A stretch of 64,000 nt of DNA from positions 16,050 through 80,049 of the forward strand of contig JAEWXO010000093.1 of assembly GCA_023458875.1 (NCBI GenBank), given 5' to 3'. How positions within the stretch are numbered: position 1 is the first letter of the stretch; every line of letters begins with the position of its first letter. Shown one piece after another: positions 26,218 through 34,235 of the stretch. Under the pieces are notes generated by a model. It was given only the letters and a program-made list of their open reading frames with translations. It was not told the DNA's origin and did not search any database. Both the position numbers and the translations under genes were made by a program. This stretch comes from Bacillota bacterium. Its GTDB lineage: Bacteria > Bacillota > Clostridia > Oscillospirales > Ruminococcaceae.

Positions 26218-27225
26218 ATGGGAGATATTCTTTCTCAAAGTCAGATTGATGATCTGCTTCAAAGTTTCAACAATAACGGAGATGCAGTTCTTGATGATTT
26301 GGGAAAAAAAAATAATGAGAAAAAGATTAAAAATTATAATTTTAAAATGCCCCAGAAGTTTACCAAAGAAGACCTTAAGATTATACGTGATATCTACGAG
26401 GTGTACTCACGGTTGATTTCATTATATCTTACAGGCGTTACAAGACTATATTGTCATGTAAAGGTTCTCCAGATAGAAGAGCAGCGGTATTATGAATTTA
26501 ACAATGCACTCGAAGATTATGTAATGATGGGAGTTGTAAATCTTGGCATAAAAAACCCGGATATTATGGAAACTGAGTGTACAATTCAACTCTCAAACGC
26601 AATAACATTTTCTCTTGTTGAAAGAATGCTAGGCGGTTCCGGTTCAACTATTGAAGCTTCCAGAGATTTTACAGAGATTGAAATTTCTCTCATAAAGACC
26701 GTACTTGAAAAAATGACTTCATATCTTCAGGAAGCATGGTCAAGCTACATTGACATAAGCCCCACACTTTCAAGAATAGAAACGAACTCAAGACTTACAA
26801 AATCAATCGCTCCTGAAGATATCATCGTTCTTTCGACATTTGAAGTCGAATTAAACAAAAGCAAAAGCATTATTGCTATAACAATTCCGGCAGTAAATAT
26901 GGAAGATATCATGTCACATTTTACTGAAAGATATTCAAAAACCTCGAAACGCCCACTGGATGAAACAAAAAAAACCGAGCAGCGTGAAAATATTCTTAAG
27001 GGTGTACGCAGTTCTTCACTGACCCTGCACGCAATACTTGCAGAAACTCAGATTGAGCTTAGCGATATTTTGTCTCTTCAGCTTAATGATATTATACCTC
27101 TTGATGTTCCTATAACACAAAATGCTGTTGTGAAAATCAACGATGTAAACTGGTTTGATGCCAAACCGGGCGTAAGCAACAACAAAAAGGCCATCAAGAT
27201 TATAGATATCTGCAACAAGACATGA
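26218..27225 (+). CDS. fliM: Flagellar motor switch protein FliM
   Basis: 335 residues from ATG 26218, nine bases after AAGAGGTG; a GTG at 26206 lies inside that site and is not the start. The N-terminal LSQSQIDDLLQSF is the CheY-binding peptide. The middle domain (about 45-235) is CheC-like, and the C-terminal SpoA domain (about 250-330) builds the C-ring. First gene of fliM-fliY-cheY. No export, hook or filament genes are in the window. Confidence 0.94.
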   Translation: MGDILSQSQIDDLLQSFNNNGDAVLDDLGKKNNEKKIKNYNFKMPQKFTKEDLKIIRDIYEVYSRLISLYLTGVTRLYCHVKVLQIEEQRYYEFNNALEDYVMMGVVNLGIKNPDIMETECTIQLSNAITFSLVERMLGGSGSTIEASRDFTEIEISLIKTVLEKMTSYLQEAWSSYIDISPTLSRIETNSRLTKSIAPEDIIVLSTFEVELNKSKSIIAITIPAVNMEDIMSHFTERYSKTSKRPLDETKKTEQRENILKGVRSSSLTLHAILAETQIELSDILSLQLNDIIPLDVPITQNAVVKINDVNWFDAKPGVSNNKKAIKIIDICNKT

Positions 27226-27238
27226 AAGGAGGAACATA

Positions 27239-28330
27239 ATGTCTAACATAGATGATTTTAATGAGGCAAAAATGGACGCTATAGGCGAAATTGAAAATAT
27301 ATCAATGGGTGCAGCCGCTACCGCTATTTCAACACTTCTGAATGCTAAGGTATGGATTACAACACCGACGGTTGCTGTATGTAAGGCATCAGAATTTTCA
27401 TACCTTGAGTTTGAACCTTCAGTATTTGTAAGAATACAATATATAAAGGGCATTTCCGGTTCATCTCTTCTTATCCTTAAACAGGAGGATATACAGCTTA
27501 TACTAAACCAGCTGATGGGAATGCCGCTTGTGGTTTCAGAAAATTTCGAATTTGATGAAATCAATATTTCTGCCATATGCGAAGTAATGAATCAGATGAT
27601 GGGAGCATCAGCTACTGCTCTTTCAAAGCTTATTAATACATTTATTGATATTTCCACCCCTGAAGCAATTATAAATTCCCAGGAGCGTGACATCCTGAAG
27701 CTCCAGGACATTAATCCCGATGATTATATATGTTCAGTATCATTCCAGCTCACAATAGATAATGTAATAAGCAGCAAGTTTGTAACTATTCTGTCTATTG
27801 ATCTTGCACGTGAACTGGCGGATAAAATGATGAGTAATTATAATAAAGAAATCAGAAATAAAAAAGCCAGCTCAAAAAATCAGGAGTCTCCGTCAAATAC
27901 ATCTGCCGCTTCTGATAATACCATGCCCGCACCTTCAAGGCCTGAACCGGCGGTTGATACTAAGCCGGCAGTCCAACCAAAAATTCAGACTATACCGACA
28001 TCTGAACAAGCATCACAGCCACCATTTGTTTCATTTCAGAACACATTATCGCAGGAGGAGCTTAACAATCTGCAGCTTCTTTTAAACGTACCTCTTGAGC
28101 TTTCCATTGAAATCGGATCAACTCAGAAAAAAGTTGATGATATTCTTTCATTCTCAAATGGTACAGTAGTTGAACTAGACTGCCCTGCTGACACACCTGT
28201 AAATGTTATCGTTAACGGCCATTTGATTGCCAAAGGAGATGTAGTGGTTGTTGACGACCATTTTGCAGTGCGTATAACCGAGATTATTCAATCCAACCTT
28301 TTAGACACATTAAGAAACAAGGAGCATTAA
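27239..28330 (+). CDS. fliY: Flagellar motor switch phosphatase FliY
   Basis: 363 residues. The CheC-like N-terminal part (about 1-200) has two phosphatase signatures, IGEIENISMGAA near residue 16 and ICEVMNQMMGASATAL near 118, each with the Glu and Asn that dephosphorylate CheY-P. A Pro/Ser-rich linker lies at about 205-265, followed by a FliN-type SpoA domain (about 280-355). FliY combines switch structure and signal removal in Firmicutes. A good GGAGG is upstream. cheY follows after 3 bp. Confidence 0.95.
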   Translation: MSNIDDFNEAKMDAIGEIENISMGAAATAISTLLNAKVWITTPTVAVCKASEFSYLEFEPSVFVRIQYIKGISGSSLLILKQEDIQLILNQLMGMPLVVSENFEFDEINISAICEVMNQMMGASATALSKLINTFIDISTPEAIINSQERDILKLQDINPDDYICSVSFQLTIDNVISSKFVTILSIDLARELADKMMSNYNKEIRNKKASSKNQESPSNTSAASDNTMPAPSRPEPAVDTKPAVQPKIQTIPTSEQASQPPFVSFQNTLSQEELNNLQLLLNVPLELSIEIGSTQKKVDDILSFSNGTVVELDCPADTPVNVIVNGHLIAKGDVVVVDDHFAVRITEIIQSNLLDTLRNKEH

Positions 28331-28333
28331 AAA

Positions 28334-28696
28334 ATGGATGAAAAAATATTAATTGTTGACGATGCCGCTTTCATGCGCATGATGTTAAAAAACACACTCA
28401 CATCAATCAATTACACAAACATTATTGAAGCAAGTGACGGAGAAATAGCTTGCACAATGTATGATGAAGAACATCCTGATCTGGTGATAATGGATATAAC
28501 CATGCCTAATAAAACCGGTATTGAAGCACTCCGTGATATAAAACTAAAATATAATGATGCTAAAGTTGTTATTTGTTCAGCTATGGGTCAGGAGTCAATG
28601 GTTGTAGAAGCAATAAAGCTCGGCGCTCTGGATTTTATTGTGAAACCTTTCAAGCCTGAAAGAATAATTCAGACTGTAAAAAAAATATTAGGCTGA
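28334..28696 (+). CDS. cheY: Chemotaxis response regulator CheY
   Basis: 120 residues, a stand-alone receiver. Acidic pair in IVDDAAF, phospho-accepting Asp in VIMDITMPNKTG (about residue 54), Lys in FIVKPFKP. It follows fliY by 3 bp, so the unit encodes switch, phosphatase and signal. CheA and CheW are not in the window. Confidence 0.95.
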   Translation: MDEKILIVDDAAFMRMMLKNTLTSINYTNIIEASDGEIACTMYDEEHPDLVIMDITMPNKTGIEALRDIKLKYNDAKVVICSAMGQESMVVEAIKLGALDFIVKPFKPERIIQTVKKILG

Positions 28697-28729
28697 TATT
28701 TTATTTGCACTATTTTAAATTTAAACATG

Positions 28730-28778
28730 AAAAAAGAATCTGTTTATTACTTTAAACGTAAAAACAGATTCTTTTTTT
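28730..28778. terminator. Terminator after cheY
   Basis: A 16-bp stem (28730-28745 with 28762-28777) bounded by an A-run and a T-run, between convergent cheY and the dockerin gene. Confidence 0.92.
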
Positions 28779-28805
28779 GATTTTTATTAAATAAAATATA
28801 TTCTG

Positions 28806-29723
28806 TTACCTGTAGACAATATATTTCGGACCAAATGTAACATTTTCCTTCATTATGAATTGCTTCAATGTCACCAGATCAGCAAGATCAGGAATTGAAT
28901 ACGGACTTGGAATTACATCCGCTGCAAAACGCTCTGCCGCAGTCAGGCTGACATCTCCAAGCAAAGCAAGTGATAATCTTGTCAGATCACTTACATCTAC
29001 CTTGCCGTCCGAATTTACATCACCGTATTCATTGGCACTCATTACACTGCCATGATAGAAGTTGTTTCCAGAACTATTACTGGTGCTTGTTCCTGATTCA
29101 GGTCCGGTAATATCCTCTTTATCAGTAACTGACGTTCCAGATACTGCCGGCAAAGAAGTCTGGGATGTTTTGGTAACGCTTAATTCCGGGTCAGTAACTG
29201 TTGTATTTATGTCCGGTTTTGTAGTAGCAACAGTTGAAGAAAATGTACTTGTATAGGCCGGAGTTTCAATATAGGAATTTGTTGTTGTCTGTGATGCAAA
29301 AGTAGATGACGATACCGTAGTCTGTGAAGTTTTTGTGATTGACGACCCGGTCGTGTCAGGAGGAATATAAGGAAGTACACGTACAAACAGAGAAATATAT
29401 TCGTCTCTGTTTATATATGCCCTTAACTCAGTTACTGATCCAAAATGACTTTTATAAGCATTTATATATGTATAACAGAGGTTTCCGCTGAAAATTGTAG
29501 TAATATCTATTGCAGAGTCATCCATGCTTACTATCTGTGAATATCTGTAATCACCGTCCCACTGAACAGCCACAAAATCCCCTGAGTTAATTTCTATATA
29601 GTTTCCTGAAGCGATATTTGTCTGAGCATTTATTTTACCACAGACGACGTTTTGATTAATGTTAAAATACGACGATGCCATTACTGCTGATACAAGCAGA
29701 CTGAAAAGTGACGATTTTTTCAT
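28806..29723 (-). CDS. Secreted dockerin protein with Thr/Ser-rich linker
   Basis: 305 residues. Signal peptide about 1-30. A small N-terminal domain (about 35-120) that I do not recognise, a Ser/Thr-rich linker (about 122-222), then a type I dockerin (about 234-292). The first calcium loop, DVNSDGKVDVSD, is canonical. The second (ADVIPSPYSIPDLADL) lacks several calcium ligands. It should attach to a cohesin scaffold, giving an extracellular, cellulosome-associated protein without an evident catalytic module. ATG at 29723 follows AGGGGGA. The promoter is at 29813-29842. Confidence 0.85.
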   Translation of the reverse strand: MKKSSLFSLLVSAVMASSYFNINQNVVCGKINAQTNIASGNYIEINSGDFVAVQWDGDYRYSQIVSMDDSAIDITTIFSGNLCYTYINAYKSHFGSVTELRAYINRDEYISLFVRVLPYIPPDTTGSSITKTSQTTVSSSTFASQTTTNSYIETPAYTSTFSSTVATTKPDINTTVTDPELSVTKTSQTSLPAVSGTSVTDKEDITGPESGTSTSNSSGNNFYHGSVMSANEYGDVNSDGKVDVSDLTRLSLALLGDVSLTAAERFAADVIPSPYSIPDLADLVTLKQFIMKENVTFGPKYIVYR

Positions 29724-29812
29724 TAAATCCCCCTACTTTCTTTTCATATTACACAAAATCCAAATATGACTGGATTTCTATTTTGTATATTTTCTTAGTA
29801 ATTAATACATTT

Positions 29813-29842
29813 ATTATACCACTAAAATTACACTACTGTCAA
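29813..29842 (-). promoter_or_regulatory. Promoter of the dockerin protein gene
   Basis: Minus strand: TTGACA (29842-29837), 18-bp spacer, TATAAT (29818-29813). Confidence 0.8.
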
Positions 29843-29880
29843 TAATCCTGATTGGTTAAGAATGAATTTTTATTACTATT

Positions 29881-29954
29881 AAAGTGAAGCGTATATAGCG
29901 AAGGTCCAGTTCGACCGCAAAGCCCGGTCGATTCCGCAGAATTGAAATCCCTGC
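29881..29954 (+). repeat. Two-hairpin intergenic repeat, copy 3
   Basis: AGTGAAGCGTATATAGCGAAG leads into the core. The second stem TCGATTC-CGCA-GAATTGA keeps seven pairs with one G-U. It ends AAATCCCTGC. Tandem with copy 4 in the gap before the GH9 gene. Confidence 0.8.
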
Positions 29955-29980
29955 ATAAGCATTATCCCTCATTTAGGCTG

Positions 29981-30055
29981 AAAAGTAGCGGTAAATATAC
30001 AAGCGAGTCCGGGCGACCGCAAAGCCTGGTCGAAGAGACGAAATTATAACTTCTG
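29981..30055 (+). repeat. Two-hairpin intergenic repeat, copy 4
   Basis: The first stem CCGGGC-N9-GCCTGG is kept through a G-U pair. The second half is truncated (TCGAAGAGACGAAAT). With copy 3 it fills most of the gap between the two dockerin genes. Confidence 0.7.
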
Positions 30056-30091
30056 ACGGAAAATTAATATATTATTCTTGTAATTAAACAA

Positions 30092-30120
30092 TTGCTTTTT
30101 ATGGATGTATCTGATATTAT
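30092..30120 (+). promoter_or_regulatory. Probable promoter of the GH9 gene
   Basis: TTGCTT (30092-30097), 17-bp spacer, extended -10 TGATATTAT ending at 30120. Confidence 0.5.
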
Positions 30121-30154
30121 TAACTTATATACATATGAAAGAAGGAAAAAGCAG

Positions 30155-32503
30155 ATGAAAAATTATTTAAAGCAATTCGGAAAACTGCTTGTCTGTGGAG
30201 CAGTCACTTTAGGAATAGCCACTCCCCTTTGTCATACCGGCATTATTTACTCAGCAACCAATGCAAATAAAGCAGACTACAACGAAGTAGATTCAAACTG
30301 GGCAAAGCTTTTGCAGCATACACTGTACTTCTATGATGCAAATATGTGCGGTACAGGAGTTGATGAAAACAATCTGCTGCCGTGGAGAGGAAATTGTCAT
30401 ACATATGACTCACGGGTCCCTCTGAACACAGAATGCACAAATCTTTCTGCCGCATTTATCGAAAAAAACCGCGATATTCTTGACCCTGACGGAGACGGAT
30501 GTATTGACGTATCAGGCGGATTTCACGATGCCGGAGACCATGTTAAATTCGGGCTTCCGGAAGCATATGCAGCTTCTATAGTATCATGGGGTTACTATGA
30601 ATTCAGAGAATCCTATGAAAAAACGGGGCAGGCTCCGCATGCCGAAACAATATGCAGATATTTTTCTGATTATTTTATGCGCAGCACATTCCGTGACAAA
30701 AACGGAGACGTTATCGCATTCTGCTATCAGGTAGGCGATGGAGATATTGACCATAAATACTGGCAGTCTCCTGAAATTGATGCTATGAGCAGACCTGCAT
30801 ATTTTGCAACATCTGCGCTACCTACTACGGATGACGTTTCTGAAAGTGCCGCTGCTCTTGCAATAAATTATTATAACTTCATTGACACCGATCCGGAGTA
30901 TGCGGAAAAATGCCTTGACTATGCAAAAGCACTCTACAGCTTCGCAGAAAAAAACAAAAAAGCTGTCGGTGACAGTGCTGACGGACCGAAAAGCTACTAT
31001 ACCTCAAGCAAATGGGAGGACGACTATTGCTTTGCGGCATGCTGGCTTTATCTTATCACCAAGGACCACAAATACCTTGAAAGCAGTCTACGCTATGTAG
31101 ATTACTATGCACCTCCGGGATACGTTTTATGCTGGAATGATATGTGGAACGGCGTATCTATCCTTCTCGGCCGTATTCAGGACGAATACCCTGAGGTCAG
31201 TGAGGAATGTAAACAGGCTATAGGACGAGGCCCATACGAGGTTCTTGACTTTTGGTATATGGAGGCAAAGGCGCTTAACGGCTATATGACTTCACAGATA
31301 GGAGAAGAAACACCTGCAGGGTATTTCTGGCTAAACACATGGGGCTCTGCACGTTACAATACAGCTGCACAGTTCTGTGCACTTGTATACGATAAATACA
31401 ACAACGGTGTTGACCGCTTCAATACAAACAACGAAGACTATACATTTTCAAACTGGGCACTCGGACAAATGGAATATCTCATAGGAGACAATCCGATGGA
31501 CCGTTGTTACGTTGTAGGCTTCAATGATAAATCAGCAAAATATCCTCATCACAGAGCTGCATCAGGCCTTACCAAATGCGAAGATACCGCTGAACATAAG
31601 CATGTTCTTTACGGCGCGCTTGTAGGCGGTCCTGATGCAGATGATTTTCACAAAGACGTTACCGAAGACTGGATATACAACGAGGTAACAATCGACTATA
31701 ACGCTGCTGTTGTCGGCGCTGCTGCCGGGTTATATCACTTCTTTGGTGACGACAGCATGAAGCCGGATGAAAATTTTCCTCCGGAAGAAGCTGAAGATGA
31801 TACCGATATTTTTTCAGGAGATAACTTCTGGGTTTCCGGATATTGCTCTGATGCACCTGAATCAACGGGTGCCGGTGCAACAAAGCTCACATTTTTCGTT
31901 AATACCGATTCACTTACACCACATACGGATATTTCAATAAGATATTATTTCAGCATAGAAGAATTTGAAAATCCGGGCGGAATACCAAGTTCATTTGTAA
32001 TGCAAAAAACATATGATCAGGTTCAGACGGAGGTAAGCGGATGTGAAGCCGTGCTTTCAGGTCCTGTACAATATAAGGATGATATTTACTACACCGAAAT
32101 ATCATGGCCTGATTATGCAATTGCAAACTCCAACAAAAAATATCAGCTTATTCTCGGAATGTATTACGGTGATAACTGGGATCCGTCAAATGACTGGAGT
32201 CATCAGGATATGGTTAATATCGGAGAAGGCTATGATGATATAGTTGGAGGAACAGAGCTTGCAAAAAAATGTGATTATATCTGCGTATATGCTGACGGAA
32301 AACTTATAGGCGGAACAGAGCCTGACGGAACAAAGCCGGATAAAGTCTACACTGTAAAACAATTAATAAGACTTATCAAAGCACTTAACGGACAAAGACC
32401 GTTTACTGACGAGGCAATGGAAAAACAGTTTGATTTTAACAGCGACGATGCTGTAAACTGTGTGGATCTTATTCTTCTTAAGGGACTTGTACTGGGAAAA
32501 TAG
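30155..32503 (+). CDS. Cellulosomal GH9 endoglucanase with CBM3 and dockerin
   Basis: 782 residues from ATG 30155 (AAGAAGGA upstream). Signal peptide about 1-34. The GH9 catalytic domain spans about 40-530, with the catalytic base in GGFHDAGDHVKF (DAGD 125-128) and the acid Glu in NEVTIDYNA (about 507-515). A family 3 carbohydrate-binding module follows at about 555-715 (IRYYFSIEEF, DPSNDWSHQDM). A dockerin lies at about 730-782, with one good calcium loop (DFNSDDAVNCVD) and a weak first repeat. It cleaves cellulose from a cohesin scaffold outside the cell. The GH9-CBM3 pairing is typical of processive endoglucanases. Confidence 0.95.
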   Translation: MKNYLKQFGKLLVCGAVTLGIATPLCHTGIIYSATNANKADYNEVDSNWAKLLQHTLYFYDANMCGTGVDENNLLPWRGNCHTYDSRVPLNTECTNLSAAFIEKNRDILDPDGDGCIDVSGGFHDAGDHVKFGLPEAYAASIVSWGYYEFRESYEKTGQAPHAETICRYFSDYFMRSTFRDKNGDVIAFCYQVGDGDIDHKYWQSPEIDAMSRPAYFATSALPTTDDVSESAAALAINYYNFIDTDPEYAEKCLDYAKALYSFAEKNKKAVGDSADGPKSYYTSSKWEDDYCFAACWLYLITKDHKYLESSLRYVDYYAPPGYVLCWNDMWNGVSILLGRIQDEYPEVSEECKQAIGRGPYEVLDFWYMEAKALNGYMTSQIGEETPAGYFWLNTWGSARYNTAAQFCALVYDKYNNGVDRFNTNNEDYTFSNWALGQMEYLIGDNPMDRCYVVGFNDKSAKYPHHRAASGLTKCEDTAEHKHVLYGALVGGPDADDFHKDVTEDWIYNEVTIDYNAAVVGAAAGLYHFFGDDSMKPDENFPPEEAEDDTDIFSGDNFWVSGYCSDAPESTGAGATKLTFFVNTDSLTPHTDISIRYYFSIEEFENPGGIPSSFVMQKTYDQVQTEVSGCEAVLSGPVQYKDDIYYTEISWPDYAIANSNKKYQLILGMYYGDNWDPSNDWSHQDMVNIGEGYDDIVGGTELAKKCDYICVYADGKLIGGTEPDGTKPDKVYTVKQLIRLIKALNGQRPFTDEAMEKQFDFNSDDAVNCVDLILLKGLVLGK

Positions 32504-32586
32504 AATACGGACTTCCAGCTGCTATATCGTAAGCGATGACACAGTAAAATTCATTTGCATTTAATTTTAATACTTAATAATTAATA

Positions 32587-32633
32587 AAGCTTTCCTGTTT
32601 TCGCACAATGAGTGCATTAAAACCGGAAAGCTT
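32587..32633. terminator. Terminator after the GH9 gene
   Basis: AAGCTTTCC (32587) pairs with GGAAAGCTT (ending 32633), with inner GTTTT/AAAAC and GCAC/GTGC stems and a T-rich flank. It lies between convergent genes. Confidence 0.85.
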
Positions 32634-32653
32634 ATTTTATTTATGAATTTGTA

Positions 32654-33337
32654 TTATTTATTTTCAAGCAGCATCAAGCAGAAATCCTTAAGCCGTCCGG
32701 CGGTTACAGTAACCGGAGAGGAATTATTATATGGCTTGGCTGAATAGAGGCTTAACATAGAATCAGGATATTTTTCCGTCAAGAATAAATTTTCTGATTT
32801 TTTATCTATCACTGAAAACGAATCAAATCCATGCTGCAGTCCTTCACCGGAACATTTTACAAAAGCTTCTTTTCTGGTCCATACTTTACAGAAGCTTTCG
32901 TATGGATTTTCAGAGCTATGTATATATGCGCTTTCTGCTTCGGTAAAAAAATGATCTGCTATCTGAAGATTTGATTCTTTTATAAACTCTGCATCAACGC
33001 CTGCCGGTTCTGAACTGAATGCAGCTGCAACAAGACCTTTTCCTTTTCGGAATGTGTGTGAAACCGAAAACTCCTTTCCGGTTTCATTTCTGAAAAAGGG
33101 CTTTCCGAATTCACCGCATATAATTTCAGGAAGTACGATATCTCCGTATCTGAGATAGTAGGAATAATGTATCATCAACCCGGCAAACATGCTCAAAAGC
33201 TTATCCTTCTGAAATTTATACCTTGCTATCCTTTTTTGTCTTTCCTCAGGCAGAAGCTCAATTAATCTTTTATCATTAAAAAATTCCGGCAGGTTATCCT
33301 GATTATACGGAAAAATATAAATATCTATGTTATTCAT
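32654..33337 (-). CDS. 4'-phosphopantetheinyl transferase, Sfp type
   Basis: 227 residues from ATG 33337 (a GTG one codon earlier is possible). Transfers phosphopantetheine from CoA to carrier-protein Ser. The family motifs are present: FSVSHTF near residue 95, GVDAEFI at about 117 with the Mg-binding acids, and WTRKEAFVK at about 152. Sfp-type enzymes usually serve nonribosomal peptide or polyketide synthases, but none lies in the window. Downstream of the acetyltransferase gene in one unit (32 bp gap). Confidence 0.92.
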   Translation of the reverse strand: MNNIDIYIFPYNQDNLPEFFNDKRLIELLPEERQKRIARYKFQKDKLLSMFAGLMIHYSYYLRYGDIVLPEIICGEFGKPFFRNETGKEFSVSHTFRKGKGLVAAAFSSEPAGVDAEFIKESNLQIADHFFTEAESAYIHSSENPYESFCKVWTRKEAFVKCSGEGLQHGFDSFSVIDKKSENLFLTEKYPDSMLSLYSAKPYNNSSPVTVTAGRLKDFCLMLLENK

Positions 33338-33372
33338 CACTTAAGGTTCCTTTTAATACTTAATAATAAAAT

Positions 33373-33897
33373 TTATATGATTTTCAGTTCATCATCCTTA
33401 AGCAGAGAATACATGCAATAGTCAAATACCCTTCCATTTTTGCATACTCCGTTTGCCATTATTCCCTCAAGTTTAAATCCTGCCTTTTCAAGAGCACGTC
33501 TTGAGCCTATATTATATGCAAACGGTTCTGAATAAATACGTATAATATCATATCTCTGAAATACATCAGCGCATATCATGGTTAATGCCCTGCTCATTAT
33601 CCCCTTGTTCCAGAAATCCTCTGCAAGCCAATAGCCGACTTCCCCGCTCCTGCTGTAAACGTCACTGCCAAAAAAGATTCCTATGCTTCCGACTACCCTG
33701 TCATTAACGACAATAGCACGGCATACCTGACGTTTTTCGTCGTTTGATATGCATGATGATACATACTTTTCTGCATCACTTACTGTATAAGGATGAGGAA
33801 ATACATCACGCAGATTGCAGGCTATCTTTTCGTTATTGGCGTAATAAGCAACGTCCATTATATCTTCCATTTTCCATTTTCGCAGCTTAAATTCCAT
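33373..33897 (-). CDS. GNAT-family N-acetyltransferase, RimJ/RimL-like
   Basis: 174 residues. Acetyl-CoA-dependent transferase. The fold follows the ribosomal-protein acetyltransferase branch: IGIFFGSDVYSRSGEVGYWL, the GIMSRALTMI acetyl-CoA loop and NIGSRRALEKAGF. The acceptor could be a ribosomal protein N-terminus or a small amine. ATG at 33897 follows GAGGAAG. First gene of a two-gene unit with the phosphopantetheinyl transferase. Confidence 0.88.
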   Translation of the reverse strand: MEFKLRKWKMEDIMDVAYYANNEKIACNLRDVFPHPYTVSDAEKYVSSCISNDEKRQVCRAIVVNDRVVGSIGIFFGSDVYSRSGEVGYWLAEDFWNKGIMSRALTMICADVFQRYDIIRIYSEPFAYNIGSRRALEKAGFKLEGIMANGVCKNGRVFDYCMYSLLKDDELKII

Positions 33898-33990
33898 AAT
33901 TACTTCCTCACAGTCTTTTTTATTTTTTTGCTCTTCTGAGTATCTGCCTTATTATATGGCAATATTTATTTAAATGTATAACTTACATTG

Positions 33991-34019
33991 ATTATAACAT
34001 TTTTTTCTTAGTAGTTCAA
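33991..34019 (-). promoter_or_regulatory. Promoter of the acetyltransferase-PPTase unit
   Basis: Minus strand: TTGAAC (34019-34014), 17-bp spacer, TATAAT (33996-33991). Confidence 0.8.
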
Positions 34020-34096
34020 CAAAAATATTATTGTCAATTTATTCACTTTTTATTATTCGTTTATATTAATGAAATAAATAATTTTCAATCATTTTG

Positions 34097-34114
34097 TTGT
34101 GAATTAATTGACAA
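34097..34114 (+). promoter_or_regulatory. rex operator: Rex operator over the acn -35 box
   Basis: TTGTGAA-TTAA-TTGACAA matches the Rex consensus TTGTGAA-N4-TTCACAA at all but one half-site base. Its right half overlaps the -35 hexamer at 34108-34113. The rex gene is third in the downstream cluster, so NADH-responsive autoregulation is inferred. Confidence 0.75.
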
Positions 34115-34137
34115 CGCATAGTCTACAGTGGTAAAAT
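34108..34137 (+). promoter_or_regulatory. Promoter of acn
   Basis: TTGACA (34108-34113), 18-bp spacer, TAAAAT (34132-34137). The following leader (about 90 nt) can fold into a long stem with CCGCAG (34176-34181) pairing CTGCGG (34213-34218), just before the GGAG ribosome binding site. Confidence 0.8.
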
Positions 34138-34235
34138 AGAGAGTAGTAATATTTTTTACACAGTGAAATATTTTACCGCAGGAAAATATTTCAGCGAAAT
34201 TTTATTTTGCAGCTGCGGAGAAATGGAGTAAATTA

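Noticed and set aside
30092..30154. Upstream start of the GH9 gene
   Set aside because: It lies in the promoter region; the signal peptide begins at ATG 30155 behind AAGAAGGA.
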